DNA of 64,000 bases from Omphalotus guepiniiformis (GCA_028554645.1 JAQOOI010000021.1:620001-684000); one strand, 5' to 3'. Numbered from the stretch's first letter, positions 1 through 12,758 are shown. Made by a program: numbers and translations. The notes: generated by a model not told the origin, from the sequence alone.

Positions 1-349
1 GACCTCCGAATTCCGGAAAGTCTTCACAGAAAGACCACGGTTCGGATAAGGAGCCCGCACTCGAACAGCGGTAACTCTTAAAGCATGTCACAGTTCTACC
101 TAGGAATATGTACCCACCAAAGGCTCCAGCCATCAAAAAAGCAACCGTCTGACCTGCCTCAAGGTTCAGGTCTGTAAGTCTGTTCCCTGCCCCACTAAAG
201 CCCCATACGCTAAGCCATATCCTCATAGGACGAGACTAATCCTACTCATCCGTTGTATGCTAATGGACAGCAAAATGGGCCGGTACACCAGTACAGACCC
301 GGTACAGACGTAAGGTCTGGTGGCGCGATAAGCTTCTGGCCCGAAGTAC

Positions 350-1094
350 ATGCTTGACCCATCCTGCCGGATTTTTCAATGTCGCACGCGTGAACGTGGT
401 TCATTCAATATGTCTTTCGTTTACTTATCTCTGCTAGAGTCTTCCCACAGCTCTTCCTTGCAACATACGCGAGTCGATGCATATCCCCTTTCGTCTCTGT
501 CAGATGATGACATGTCGAGCAATCGGGAGAACCAAAGGTTGTGGCTTTCACGTCTCAGACTGGATTCTCTTCCTGAGGTCCTTTAGTGTATACGACGCTC
601 AAAGTACACAAGTCATACGCTGATATTACCGGATACAGACTCAGGCCTCCGTTGTTGATCCATATGTCCTCAGGGACTTAGTCGATTATCAGCCGTACTC
701 AACCACCGGGTCCAAAAAACACGCTCACGCGCAGAAGACTTTTCATTCGTCCCGGTCGTACGGGAGCATCTGACAACTCAAGATTGCGTAGTCTGTGGAA
801 CTGCGTTACTATACTTCTCCCCTGTACCTACGTCATTTAAAGGAGTACCTGTTGGCGTTTTGCTTTAAGATTCACATCATACATACGAGACTGAGGCCCA
901 TTTGTACGCAGATAGTAAGTATCGAGTTCCAAATACACATAGCTCCGCAATTCCGCAACAAGAAAATGATTGAATGTCGTGATGTCCGATATGAGATATA
1001 TTGCTACTGCTCGTTCTATGCAGAACGACATTTTGAAAGACAGCCCCTTCAGAGTCTGATGTTAAGCGAAACGAGTGCAGGGATTTCAAAATAA
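350..1094 (+). pseudogene. possible decayed protein-coding sequence
   Basis: An ATG at 350 opens a 78-residue frame ending in LRLDSLPEVL, which faintly resembles an F-box start. A second open stretch, about 655-868, is rich in charged residues and has two cysteine pairs (CVVCG). The two cannot be joined into one frame with convincing splice sites. I see no gene I can defend; this may be the remains of an F-box-type gene or chance open frames. The rest of 1-1660 shows nothing else I recognise. Confidence 0.18.
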
Positions 1095-1660
1095 CCATAT
1101 CAGCGTGAAGCGCTCGCGGTTCAGCCACAAATGAATTCAGAGGAGGGGCGCCTAGCAAGACAAGGCATATGATGGGTTCTGGAACTTGGAGCATCACAGG
1201 TAGAAACCGTCTGCACGGCTGGAACTGAGAAAGGGAAACATTGAATACTTCGAAGTACCGAAGAACATGGACTCCGACGATGGGTGTATCACTCCGGTCA
1301 CGTGCTTGGAGAAGGGACTTGCGGAAGTGACCCTGAGGTAAGGCCTTGCCATCACCTCGTGTTCGAATGGGTCTTGTCGTCTTCCCTTCAGCTCATAAAG
1401 CTGCCTGAAGGCTGATTTGTGGAGACCCCGAGGGTCCTCTTCTAGGATCGGACGACTTCATCCGCTGGTCAATACGAGGTGAACTCTCTCTTCATCTTGA
1501 GGCGGATACGACATCGCTCATATCTACTTCAGCCTTCCCTCCAGCTCGTGACACGAATCGACACGCGTTTTACGCCCCCTCTGCTATATATCCTTTGTTT
1601 TCTTGTATCATACCGTATTTTTTGGGTTTTTTTGGCCTTTTCTTTCGATTACTTTCAACA

Positions 1661-3139
1661 ATGTCGACCACTCTTGCGGGCAGCTCGTCCTCGCCGCGGG
1701 TACCACCTCGGAAGCCTCTGATAAGGAGCGTCGCGCTTCCGGAAACGAGCAGTCCAGTAGCTTCGCATAATGCGGGAATTCATGATCCACCGAGATTCCC
1801 TTGGTTTCGCAGCAATTCGAAACTTCACCGATCAACGACACCAGCACCACCCTCAAGAACCCAATTACGAGACTCACTGCATACTCATGAACCGGCGTCC
1901 CACAGGATGAGGACGACTTCGATGTCGAGCAATTCTTCGGACAGTAAGGCCTTTTCTGCTTACAGGTGCTCCGGACGCTTAGTATGTTTTGGTGAACAGA
2001 ACCCTTGAAGGGGATATTGAAGAACTCGTCCTCGAGGTCCACGACGCCAATACCGCCACCTACAGGTATGTCGGACATTAATTCTTCTTGAACTTGATAC
2101 GATTACTTGGCAAATAGTCGTTCCGAGGTCAGGCAAGGTTGAGCCTGCTCATTCGAAGGGGAACGACGTACGTTCGAGTAAGTGTGGATGACCTCATCGG
2201 TACTGATACAGCTGATATCATCTTTGAAAAAGCGGGTCTTCATGCATCGGTTAGCTCTGTAAGCAAAGCATCGTCGTCGAATTCGTCGAAACTTGATGGG
2301 TATTACAGTGGTAAGTCGTCCTCGGGGAGATTGTTCTTCGAAGTATTTCACTTCCTCCAGACGTATCGCATGTGTATAGCAAGAAGAGGCTCTCACCGGA
2401 ACATGACGGTGAGTCCATGTATTTGACATACCAGTTCAGTATAACTTGAATCTCGTAATCTCGTGGTAGCTCCCAGCGACGTGAGTAAGGTGTACAGCGA
2501 GAAATCGGCACAGTACGGAAGGGCAACGCCAATCAAAGGTGACTTACCTGATTTCATCTTGGCCACAAATTGCTGATACCGCCCCCCACTTATGTAGTGC
2601 CAATGAAGCCGGAAGTCATCTCGTTGAGCTGGCCTTTAGTGGAGTATCGGCAATCACGATCCAAGGATCGTCGAAGAGTTTGTTTCGACATCGCATTCGA
2701 CCCAAGAATCGCCAAGGGTGTCCGGGTCCCCGAACTCGGACACCTAGTCGACATGAAGCCCACCGACATACGTATGCCGGCTTCAAACCATTGTACCATC
2801 ACCGAGATGCGGATAGCTGTTTTGCACCACGACATGGAATACTGGCCAATAAACGTAGAACGCAAAAGAGGTATCCGATGTCTGGACGTCTACGAGGCAA
2901 TATACAAGACATACCATATGCGGCTGACTAAGGAGGAGTTGCAGGCTATTGGTGAGGGTACTATCCGGCGTTGTGAACCGTTTTTTGTCCAACGATGCGC
3001 GGATTCACCAGGACTCACGGAATATAACATCAAAGAAGGGATGCGCCGAGTCGATGTGCTGAGAGGGACACGCTTTTTCAAGGGTCTCGTTCAGCGAGGC
3101 TCGGACTGGGTATTGCATCTCGAAGAGTATCATTCCTGA
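1661..3139 (+). CDS. DUF6699 domain protein, seven exons
   Basis: Function unknown; DUF6699 proteins are abundant in Agaricomycetes. My model is exons 1661-1943, 2000-2065, 2118-2177, 2233-2310, 2361-2408, 2470-2538 and 2598-3139, giving 381 residues, with introns of 50-61 bp and every junction in phase 1. The first ~200 residues are Ser/Pro/Lys rich and probably disordered, with segments such as LKGILKNSSSRSTTP and SKKRLSPEHD. The last exon encodes the folded domain: an LSWPLVEY start, a central WPINVERKRGIRCLDVYEAI and a C-terminal FFKGLVQRGSDWVLHLEEY. The start has a purine-rich context (aacaATG) after a long pyrimidine tract, as fungal promoters often do. The intron after 2177 is the least certain; a shorter acceptor at 2211 would add a few residues. 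Family assignment is from pattern recognition of the last exon. Confidence 0.78.
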
Positions 3140-4940
3140 TGACTTTATGACTGCATTTTAGCTTCTTGTACATCTATAATCTATGGTGAGCTGAAGCATT
3201 TTTTTCGACGGTATGAAGATGCTGAAAAGTCGAAATTTATATTACCAGTTACCCATTCACGTCTCAATCGCACCTGTGCAACACTATCATTTGCTTTCCT
3301 TGTTTTCTCTCCTGGACTCTCGGGGGATCTGAAGTATCGAGTTCGCTCTGTAGCTAAACCCACATCCGTTCATATTGCATTCAATCATTTCTCCTGTAGC
3401 TCATAACCCAACTGTGTTGGTTATTAGTACTTAGTACTATCTTACTACACCCAGTAGCGCGTCACCCATTTCATCAATAATACACTTACCACAAATTGCA
3501 TTCATTAAACTGTATCTGACATCCAAACGTGCCAGCGAGAAGTATTGAGGATATTGTGTTGCTGTGTTGCCTCGAGGAGGAACGGCCATCTCCGGAAAAA
3601 TGCAGGCACTTGTGGCTGACGACTGCGATCCAAAGCATACTTGTGACTGCTTGCGGGGTCCACACGTCTGAACAGTGAGGTGATGGGTGGGTGACATACA
3701 GACGTCGAGTACAACCACATCAGGAGAGATGGGAAAATGGGGTACGTGGACCGATCATCATCATGATTCTACAGAGCATCTCCTGGTGTGCATCCAGCAC
3801 GGGTTAGCATCTCGTTAGCATAGACCATTTGTAGATCCCGGAGCAAACATCGGAAGCGAGAGGGTAACAGGTGCTGAGATGCTGTATCATAGTGCGATCT
3901 GGAGGAAAAGCAAGAAGTTAACGTTAGTAGTGCAAAATAGCAACGTCTGCCTTCGACGAGATGGTATCTTGTTTGTGGCCAGCGAGTCCTACCGAGTTTA
4001 CCGGCTTGGGTAATAGTTTTGGCTTTTTTGAGAAGGAACTTTCGGAGATTGCATCCATTCCATCGCCTAGCATACTTCACCGGCTGCCTGGCTCCGTCTG
4101 GACTGGGAATCACTAACCTCTCATTTCTACAGGCGCCCTTAAGCTTCTCGTTCTAGTTCTCGGCCATTGATCTATGAGGATAACGCCTGGGTTCAATTAC
4201 AAGGCCGTAGGCAAACACTTCATCGCAGCCGAGTGCCAACCAGCTAGCAATCTGTTTCCCCTCCAAGGCATTTGCGAGTCGGGTTTGTATACTGCAGCAG
4301 ATTGAAGATACGAAGGTAGGCGACATACTTCAAATCAAAATTTCAACGAGGCATTGGAATTGTGGCCATAATCCACGTTTACAGCTCAGGAACGCCTACG
4401 AAGTTTGAAATGATCTTTTGAAGAATGATTCTTCGTAGATTTGAAGACGCAAGGAAGACGTTGAGTTCATGAGAAGGTGGAGGTTCAAGGCAGGTAGTTG
4501 AGAGTCAACAAGCACAGCAGAGCCTCGTTTGTTGCGCATTGGGCAAAGGGCCCACATGTGATGATGCCGCCGCAGAAGTGACTCAGTTGTAGTCAGGGTG
4601 GGCAGCCCCATAAGAATTGACATAATTCTATAGAGTCTATACCATCTTTATCGTCAATAAAGATATAGAATCTTTGCTGTGGCTTCAATAGCTCGAAGAC
4701 ATTTCAAATGGTCGCTGTAAAGTCCCAGCAAAATTCAAGGAGCCTGAAAGTCGAAGTAACAAGTTCACCTGAATCGATTGTTTACTTACGGCAGGCTCAA
4801 TTGGATTATGTAACCTGATGCGCACGTGGATGGTCGCGAACACGTGCTTCAACTTCTAAATCGTTGAACAGTTACAGCGAACTCGGAACTGCAGATTCAA
4901 TCCTGATTTAATCATTTATTCTTGTCTTACGGCCAGAACA
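3140..4940. other. intergenic, no gene seen
   Basis: Only short frames occur on both strands. Minus-strand frames at 3437-3718 and 3769-4113 lack consistent splice sites or a recognisable domain. No RNA gene or repeat was seen. The 3' half presumably contains the promoter of the next gene. Confidence 0.5.
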
Positions 4941-6833
4941 ATGGAACTACCTGATGAAATATGGACCCAGATATTCGACTTGGCTGCAGACGAAGACGTA
5001 CTTTTTCAATATGGCTTGCTGACCGTTATGGGAGAATCAGCCTGGTTCAAGAATGCACTCGATGGTTGGAGCTTAAGGACGCCACAGGAAGCTCTTAATA
5101 TGATACAGAGAAGGAGCTATGCAACGAAGAAGGTGAGTACGTAGTTACTCTTCTTTAGCTTCTTAGTTTGAAGCGGCACCCTGCATGGGTGTGGCTTCGT
5201 TTCAAAGTATGAAATTGTACTCATTTTCCATATGTCTTAGGCTATCATGTTGACGTGTAAAACCTGGCGAAGGATTGGCTCCGAATTTCTCTTCCGCTGC
5301 CTTTTCTTCAATGACCCGTCTAAACTGCACCTTCTGTGCCAAATCCTGGAAACCGATGCAAAGCAAAAGGAATCTACGTCCTCTGTTGGTTTAGGCTGGT
5401 GGACAAGGCGTATTCATCTCACACGATATCATGCCTCTCCAAGCCAGGCCATGTCAGACATGTGCGCTGCGTTGACTACAATCATCAAGTACTGTCCTAA
5501 TCTTTCCATCTTCATTGTTGATTGGCCAATGTCTGGACCTACGTTCGGTTCTGTTGCCGATGCGCTTGCCACCTACACTCGCAAGTCCCTACGTACAGTT
5601 CAATGGCATGTACCAGCAGAGGCTATACCTAAAGTCATCTGGGCACTTGACTCTCTTCCTCTCGTTCTCGCAGCACACATCGAGTTCGAGCCGCCTACCT
5701 CTAACACCGAATTGCACGAATCGCTTCATTTGGGCGCGGCACAAGATGTCACGCTGAGTCTGCCCTATCTCCAACAGCTTAGCCTCCGGGGGAGCATTGC
5801 AGAGTTTGTGGAACAGGCTATGGGATGGAATCTACGAGGGCTGAGAAATGTCAGCTTTGACTGCGGGCACAGCAGAAATGACGTCCCGGACGTGGTGGCG
5901 TTCCTTAAGATGCACGGGAGCAATCTTCTCTTTCTCGACTTAAACTGTATCCCGCCGATTGAAGTATCCAAGGTGCTCGAAGCGTGCGCTCAGCTGGAGG
6001 TGTTTTCGTTCAATGCGGATTGGAGGTTACATCGTAATTCAGATGATGATGTAGATGCAGGAAGCCTGCATGAACAGAGCAATACGATGAGCATGAGTCT
6101 CGGGTCTCCTAATACCGAGATGAGCATCCTCTGTTCTACCCCTCACCCACGCATCCACACCATCGGTCTACATGGCTTGCTGTATGCATTCGGCGTCGGA
6201 TACGCTGCCACGTACGCAACCGTCGAACCTCTACGTTCTCACATCATCCGTCGTTCCAACGACTTGAACTTCGCCGCGCTCAATCGTACTCAATTTCCGC
6301 ACTTGCAGTGTGTACGAGTGCTGAGCCGAACGGTGTTGAACGATCTGAATAAAGAAAACGGACCGAGGCAGGAGGACGGTATCGACGGGATGGAAAGATG
6401 GGAGAAATGGTGGGCGCAATGTGCTTCGATGGGGGTTAGGTTGGAAGATTGCACAGGGGAGGAACTTGGTCGCTTACCCGAGGAAACAGAAGATGGGGAT
6501 GAATTTGAGGATGAAGATAGCGAGGAGTATGATTCAGAAGAGGAAGAGTTTTATTCTGACGAATACTCGGATGATGAGTGGGAGATCGAGATACCTCCTA
6601 TGGAAAGGACGGGGGATGCGCCTCATGCTAGTGAATTGAGGAAGTTGGTCGAGGAGTGTAGAGCGATGGCTGAAACTAGGGAGCAGTCGCCATATGATGG
6701 ATTCATCGGGCCTATTCCTGAGCTGCCTGCGGATCTGTCCTTCGAAATGGATATGGATGGTAGCGGTCTTGATCCCGGTCCTAGCACGGCGACATCTAGC
6801 GGCAGTTCACTTCCTAGGGTCGAGGTAGCTTGA
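4941..6833 (+). CDS. F-box-like protein with acidic C-terminal tail
   Basis: Two exons, 4941-5132 and 5241-6833, joined in phase 0 across a GTGAGT...TTAG intron, give 594 residues. The N-terminus (MELPDEIWTQIFDLA) is the F-box-like helix, and the second exon opens with CKTWRRIGSEFLFRCLFF, the usual continuation of Agaricomycete F-box proteins. The middle has leucine-rich features (LPYLQQLSLRGS, LNCIPPIEVSKVLEACAQLE). F-box proteins bind Skp1 and present substrates to the SCF ubiquitin ligase; the substrate is unknown. After about residue 475 comes a strongly acidic block (roughly 45 residues, mostly D/E/S/Y) and a Ser/Thr-rich end. The gene ends in clean noncoding AT-rich sequence. Confidence 0.8.
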
Positions 6834-8425
6834 AGAACTGGCGGAGGTTTTGTGACTGCTTCTCTGTATTGCTTCCTCCGGTCTATTTTTTGTTTTAGCT
6901 ATCGGTGTTTTTCATTAACGCTCCTGCTCTTTTACGTTTTTTCATACTTCCTTCGATATAGAAGTACAGCGACTTTTTTAAATCGTGCTTTCAAGCTGGC
7001 TGGGCACCACAGATAATCTTCTTATCTAGTTCTCAATCTCGGGACCCACAACAAAGCAGCAGCGACTGAGATCTTTGCCTTTACAATCTGATAACAAGTA
7101 TAGAACGGCTTCCGTTCAAGGTTAATCGTTCAGGCTAAGATTGGATGTATAGGATATGGATAGAAGCTCTCAGAGTTTGTGGTGTTTGGGTCCAATGCTG
7201 CGTCGAAGGCGTTTGCTAGACGGAGGTACTAGCCTGGGTATGAACTTGGCAAGTGAACAGCGGTCATTCTCTGCGATATTCATAGAGAGCACATCGACGA
7301 ATATTAATATCAATATATGCGAGTATATGCGGCAGGTACTGAAAAGCAAGTAGATGGAGGACATGATTGTGGATATATGCATTTCTTTCCCCCTCCTATG
7401 TTTTAATGGTTCGTCCGCCGCGTATGTTCCCTTCGAACATATGGCAGTGGAGCCTAGAAACAATTCTTTAAATTGAATAGTAAAGCCCGAAGGCCTTACC
7501 TTTTTCAAGGACGCTCGGGAGTCGACGAAGCGCTATGATGATCACCAGTTGATCACCCTTCGACTGCGCAACTGCACTGGATTGAGCGCTGATCGTTGAT
7601 TTTTGGCTTTTTGAAGTGTTGCTCTGTACTTGCTCTTCCGAGCTTCCTAGCTAGTCGTAGTAGTCGTAGTAGAGGTCAGTAACAGTGCCCTCGTGAGAAA
7701 AGTTCAAGCGATTCCGTGCTGCCGTTAACGTTCAGCCTACTCTCAGTACTGTCAGTTCGTCCGTTCGATGTTCGTGCTTCGTGCAATTTTCCAGAGCCAC
7801 TTGTCGTGCTATGATAGCTCTCATCTGCCGAAATACTGTGGATGGATCTGGTCCTTTCGATGTGATTTGGTTCTGGCTTGCACACTGAAGGGAAGCCCGG
7901 AGGCTATCCATATGCCAGCTCAACCAGGAATATCAATTCAAGACCACGAGAGGAAGACTACGTATGTTCGGATCGTAACGTATATCGATATCCGCGCAGC
8001 TGTGCAGAGCGCTCATTTTCCTTCTGCGCAATGATCCAATAGTACACAATCCTAATCGATGTTACTCAAATATTCGGATTCTCAAGCTCAATTCTCAGGA
8101 GTACGAGCGGCACACAAGACTCTTGACTGGTCCCGGAGTGGTCCCATTCTGTAGTGGAGGTTACGTCGCTGCGGCGTGGCTCAACAACGAACGTCAACTC
8201 GCAAGATACTTTCGAAGTTGGGATGGGAATTTGACATTTTCTCCTTCCGCCTGCCTTTAGCGAGGTGAACGCCGACTCGGACTTGCTTAATTGATTACGG
8301 GTCCGCGGATGTATCAACGCTCAAGGGGACTTGGCGACATCCGTCTCACCGCTCAGTAAATTTCACTGGAGCTCTAAAGAATACACTATGTATAGAATAC
8401 GGAGGCGGTGGCCCATGTCGTGAGG
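6834..8425. other. intergenic, no gene seen
   Basis: Short open frames (for example 7156-7353 and 7768-8034) have no recognisable domains, no convincing splice partners and no conserved repeats. The last ~150 bp belong to the promoter of the secreted glycine-rich gene. Confidence 0.5.
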
Positions 8426-8431
8426 TATAAA
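8426..8431 (+). promoter_or_regulatory. TATA box
   Basis: TATAAA in the context gaggTATAAAggagg lies 153 bp upstream of the ATG at 8579. A CT-rich stretch (8440-8578) follows, typical of a fungal transcription-start and 5' leader region. Confidence 0.5.
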
Positions 8432-8578
8432 GGAGGAGCTTTGTGCGACCTCTTTCCCTCCAAAGCCAGGTGCTTCTCTATCTCTGCTATCGCTGGTTCG
8501 ATAACAGTCAAGGCTACACACCCTTCATACCTTCAACGTACCCCCTCGTAACGACCCCCAAAGTCTTCTTCATTCAAA

Positions 8579-9318
8579 ATGCGACCAGCCACTGCGTCCT
8601 ATATCATCCTTTCTCTCTTCGCGCTGTCAGCCAGCGCCATGCCGATCGCTGACGGTTCCAACGAGATGCTCGACAAACGCTTGTTCACTAATCTCAAAAA
8701 TAAGTTGGGATTGGGAAATAAGAATAACCAGGTTCGTGTATCATCAATTTTGCCAGTGACTTAACCTAATCCTACTACCGCCAGGCATCCGGTGGTTCCC
8801 GCACTTCAATTTTCGGTTCTAAACCAACTGGTAGTTCTCATACAACTGGAACAGTCGGCGTTTCAGGCAGCTTTGGACACTCTTCGACCAGTGGCAACAC
8901 CATGCCTTATAATACAGGCGCTGGTGGCATGTCAGGCGGTAGTACCAATTACGGCGGTTCATCTTCTGGTAGCACGTTTCCAGGAGGTCAATCTTCGCAG
9001 CTCGGTGGTGCTGGTGGATTCGGTAGTACTTCATCCGGTGGTGCTGGTGGATTCGGTAACAATCCATCCGGTGGTGCTGGTGGCTTTGGTAGTGATCCAT
9101 CCGCTAGTACTAGTGGTGGATTTGGTAACGATCCATCTGCAAGTACTGGTGGTGGATATGACGATCCTTCAGCTAGTACTGGTGGTGGATTTGATTCTAC
9201 TGGCAGTTCTGCGGGTGGTGTCGGTGGATATGATGATATGAGTTCAACTGGTGGGATGGATGCTGGTGGGATGGATGCTGGTGGCTTTGGTGCAGACGGT
9301 GGCGATGGTGGATTCTAG
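8579..9318 (+). CDS. secreted glycine-rich repeat protein
   Basis: Exons 8579-8731 and 8785-9318 (phase 0, 53-bp intron) give 228 residues. The first ~20 residues are a classic signal peptide (MRPATASYIILSLFALSASA). They are followed by a probable Kex2-type site, LDKR, at about residue 34. The mature part is Gly/Ser/Thr/Ala rich, with tandem units of the form GGAGGFGSxPS and later ASTGGGYDDPS. It has almost no Lys or Arg and several Asp, so it is probably a disordered extracellular or wall-associated protein. A TATA box at 8426 and a CT-rich leader suggest strong transcription. No enzyme motif and no cysteine pattern of hydrophobins is present. A Kex2-processed repeat protein is an alternative, but the repeats lack KR sites between them. 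Confidence 0.8.
9004..9200 (+). repeat. in-gene tandem repeat encoding GGAGGFG-type units
   Basis: Imperfect 30-36 bp units built on GGTGGTGCTGGTGGATTCGG recur at least five times, drifting toward GGTGGTGGATATGACGATCC in the 3' part. Being a coding minisatellite, it is expected to vary in length between strains. Confidence 0.7.
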
Positions 9319-10025
9319 TTATTCGAAGCTGCGATCGTAGTGTTGTCAACGGACCGTACCCATACCTTTTACCCGCGCACTGTCTTGTAACATAACATGC
9401 TTGGAGGTATGCGCTGTCCATAGGAGAATACATATTACGGGGTGCGGTGTAGGCATGAATTTTGTCCTTGTTGTGAATGTCGACGCAAAAAAGTGCAACC
9501 GCTCGATGAGTTGTTCTAGAACTTGACAGATATCAACAATTGTCAATACTCACCCAAACTTGAACTTGTTCTTCCCTTCTCTCGCACTATAGCCCTTGCT
9601 TAAACCTACTCTCGTCCATAGCTCTCTTGAAGATCATCAACATCGACAACAGGGGCTCATGTCATTCATTTCTTCTCTTTCGTCAGCGTGCACGAGCACC
9701 CAAGTGATGTTGGACATGATTAGGCTAGGGGGAATCATCCATTTGCTTCAATAACGAGCTATCGAATGCACTACAAACGAAGGACAATTCTACCCAGGGA
9801 ACCCAACCAGTATGTGAATATACCCTCTCTGCCTAAAAGTACAGTAACCTGACCAACTTTGAATCGTCCAAAGTATACGGAGTCGAGAAATGAAGCACGA
9901 AGCACAAAAATGGAAAAAAAAACAAAATAAAAAGAAAACCATTCTATGTACAACGACACCGAAAGTGACTTATGTCGCTTTATTTCCCGAGAACCTTCAA
10001 TACACCACCTGGCAAGCTTACATGC

Positions 10026-11767
10026 TTACGCATTAGCCTCCTCTTCCCACTTAAGGACCATCGCCTCCATCAAACCGATAGCGATGGGCTTGCGGGGCTT
10101 CGGAGCTATGATGGTTGGCGACGAGATGGTTGGCGACGAGATGGCAACTGCTCCTCCCCATGGTTCAGCAAATCGGCCCTCACTAAACGTTGGGTTGTGC
10201 AAGTACCCTGCATTCACGAATCCATGCAGCGAAGAAACAGAATGCGCCGAATTCCAGTCAGCATAGTACTTCCACATAGACGAAGTTCCGGTTACTGGCT
10301 GGGGAAGGTCGGATTGAAGCAGGGAAAGAGGAGGAGGGGACGGCCAGATGGAAGTGGTGTTCGCAACCGTATCGACGTTGAACGTCGGGTGGAAAACGAA
10401 AGGCGCTGAGAACGGAACAGGTGAAGGGATAGATGATCGGAGAAGTGCAGTGGGGGGAGGGGATGGCCAGGAAACGTTCTGGTCTCCGCGGTATCCTTGA
10501 GTGGGACGCGAGCTGATGTTGATATTGGGAAGAGATTCGAATGAAGCAGCGTTGTTGCTGGCGTTCTTGGCATTCTCAGTACCATGCTCGCAATGGATAG
10601 GAGAAGGCACTTCTTCAGAATCCTCGCGGCACCTACGCCTAGGAGCGGCGCGTTGTGCGCGAATTCGTTCCTGAGCCCGCCGGACGTAGTAGTCCGCAGG
10701 CTTAGGCTCGGTCTGATTTCCGCTCTTCTCAGTTTCGACGTGGTTGGTGGCGGAAGTGGAAAGCAATTTGGGAGATGTAACGCTGGTTGGCAAGGCTGGG
10801 ACACATTCATCGAGAGCTTGTACGCTTGCTACGAAAAACTCCTCCTGTACACTTGCTGCGAGCAACTTCTCCTGCCCGTCATATTTGGGCCCGTCAAGGA
10901 TCCTGGCCAGCATGTTTCCGACGTGACTATGGTTGGCTTTAACCAATGCCAACAGTTGCTTCATCATCGAAGACAGCGGACCTGTCTTTCCAGACTCAAC
11001 ATGACCGGTAGAATCCTCGTACGGGGCACGCAAGTCTCCCTGAGTGGAAGTTGACGATGACAGACTCGCATCAGCACCGATGGGACTTCCACCACTGAGC
11101 GAAGAGTCGGAATCATATGAAGAAACCGAACTTTCGCTGCTCTCCGACTCTGGACTCACAGTCAAGAACAAAGCACGCTCGAGGATCGGGTCAGTGCAAG
11201 CTTCATTGACTGCCTTTGCGAATCGATTCTCTGCCTCAACAGCGGATTGCATGAGGAGTGAAAAGTAATCGCGAGACTTGGGGAAAGGGAGAATAATTTC
11301 GGTGTCGGTTTCGTTGGAAGGAGTCTGGTGTCCAACTTCCGAGTGCGGAGCAAGTGTATGTTCAGAATTCTCTTGTTCCTCCAGAGGCGTCTGGCATCCT
11401 TCTGAGTCCTGCTCATGAAGTAAATGATCCCACTGGCCACGGTTATTATTGATCACCTAGCCACGATGGAAGATAGGGTGAGTTCTTTGTTTGATTCAAT
11501 TCGAAAGACGGGAGACTGACCTGATTGATAGGATCTTTCCTGCTCAGACTGTGGTTCTGGTGACCTACTTCCAGTCACCGAGCAATGTTTGTTGTAATTG
11601 CCGAGAGCTAGGAATCGAGAGCGAGGAGGGCAGTCCATCGGAGACGTGCTGATGGTGGTTAGGTGTCGCATGTCAGCTCCGAGAGTATTGGTGGCGTTGC
11701 CCGAGGTCGTTAAGAGTCGTGAGGGGAGAGTATCGTACAGAGAAGCAGAAGACAAAGACAAAGACAT
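10026..11767 (-). CDS. large disordered hypothetical protein
   Basis: The main exon is 10026-11401, preceded by a short first exon with ATG at 11767 ending at 11521. The junction is phase 1 and the product about 540 residues. The intron (GTCAGT...CTCAG, 119 bp) is longer than its neighbours and its acceptor is my best guess; the large exon itself is secure. The protein is Ser/Pro/Asn rich. It has acidic patches, a short basic stretch (RIRAQRAAPRRRCREDSEE) that could be a nuclear signal, and a more ordered C-terminus (MWKYYADWNSAHS, then PRKPIAIGLMEAMVLKWEEE). I do not recognise the family. Confidence 0.6.
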
Positions 11768-12029
11768 TGGTGTTTTATTTGGTTATGTCGAGATGGGCGA
11801 GAGTCAAGGAAACTGAGGAAGAGGAAGCGATGCGAAATACACGAGACTGGAGATTGATAGACGCTGTGGCGATCAAAGGAACAAAGACCTGTTCAGTGCA
11901 GAGGGTGAGGGTGTTACTACCTGTGAACTGGGAGGCGGGGACCTGGGGGTGCAACGGAACGACGATGGTACGCAAAACGACTTACTTATATACTTTATGA
12001 AAAAGGTTAACAATGATGATTAACGTGCT

Positions 12030-12530
12030 TTGCCCTTCTGTAGCAGTGGACCAGGAAACCACTTGAAAGCTAAGCGGCACGAAGAAATTCCCTTTGTTGT
12101 TGCATTCAATCCGCCGCCACCTCTTTTTTCGGACACCTCGGTCTGGAATGGTCTGAACGTGGTCAAAGCTGATATCCCTCGTGGCATTTGTTGCAATTGC
12201 CCTTACGCTTGCTTGGCTTTGCCCTGGCCTTTATCACTTATAATTACTACCTTGATCTAATCTCATTCACACCGCACGCGTGTGGTTTTGACCGATCGGC
12301 ATGGTTGGTTTTTGTTTGTTGCAATTGGGATGGATTTTCTGTCAGGTCCTTTCGGTGGTTCAGTGCTTTGGCCCTGGTTGGCTTTTGGTCCTTTGTGCCC
12401 CTCCATGCTTTGGCCCCAGCTTTGAGTGGCCATGCTGTTGCTAGCTTGACTCCCTTTTGGCATAGCCTTTTGAATCGGGATGCTTTGTGCGATTGCATGG
12501 CAGCGACAGAGGACAAAGGCCCGGCCCGGG
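12030..12530. other. TTTGGC-rich low-complexity intergenic tract
   Basis: The stretch is full of imperfect copies of GCTTTGGCCCT, TTGGCTTTTGG and TGGCCT on the plus strand, with few A bases. It reads open for 145 codons, but the translation is compositionally biased (Trp, Phe, Leu, Ala) and has no known domain, so I treat it as noncoding. A shorter tract of the same type lies at 17455-17640. Confidence 0.5.
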
Positions 12531-12758
12531 GCCGCGTCGCGACGCGTTATCAATCACATGATGTCAACTTGAACGCGTTCGTCGACGAGCTCCCTTCAAA
12601 CTTCAACGGGAGCGCCTGGCAATGAATGTTTGCAATAATAAATCTTTCTCATTGAAGTACAACTACATAAATACATAAATATCACATACTTTTATAATGA
12701 CAATGCCAGAATTGAAAAAAACACTACTCATTACATTTCAAGTCCAAACGCAACTCCC

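Noticed and set aside
3437..4113. Two adjacent minus-strand frames that could be a gene
   Set aside because: No splice sites join them in phase and no domain is recognisable.
8792..9241. 149-codon Val/Leu-rich frame
   Set aside because: Out-of-frame reading of the glycine-rich repeat gene, whose true frame has signal peptide, intron and repeat units.
12188..12625. 145-codon open frame rich in Trp, Phe and Leu
   Set aside because: It lies in a low-complexity TTTGGC tract, has no domain and no splice context; the bias explains the openness.
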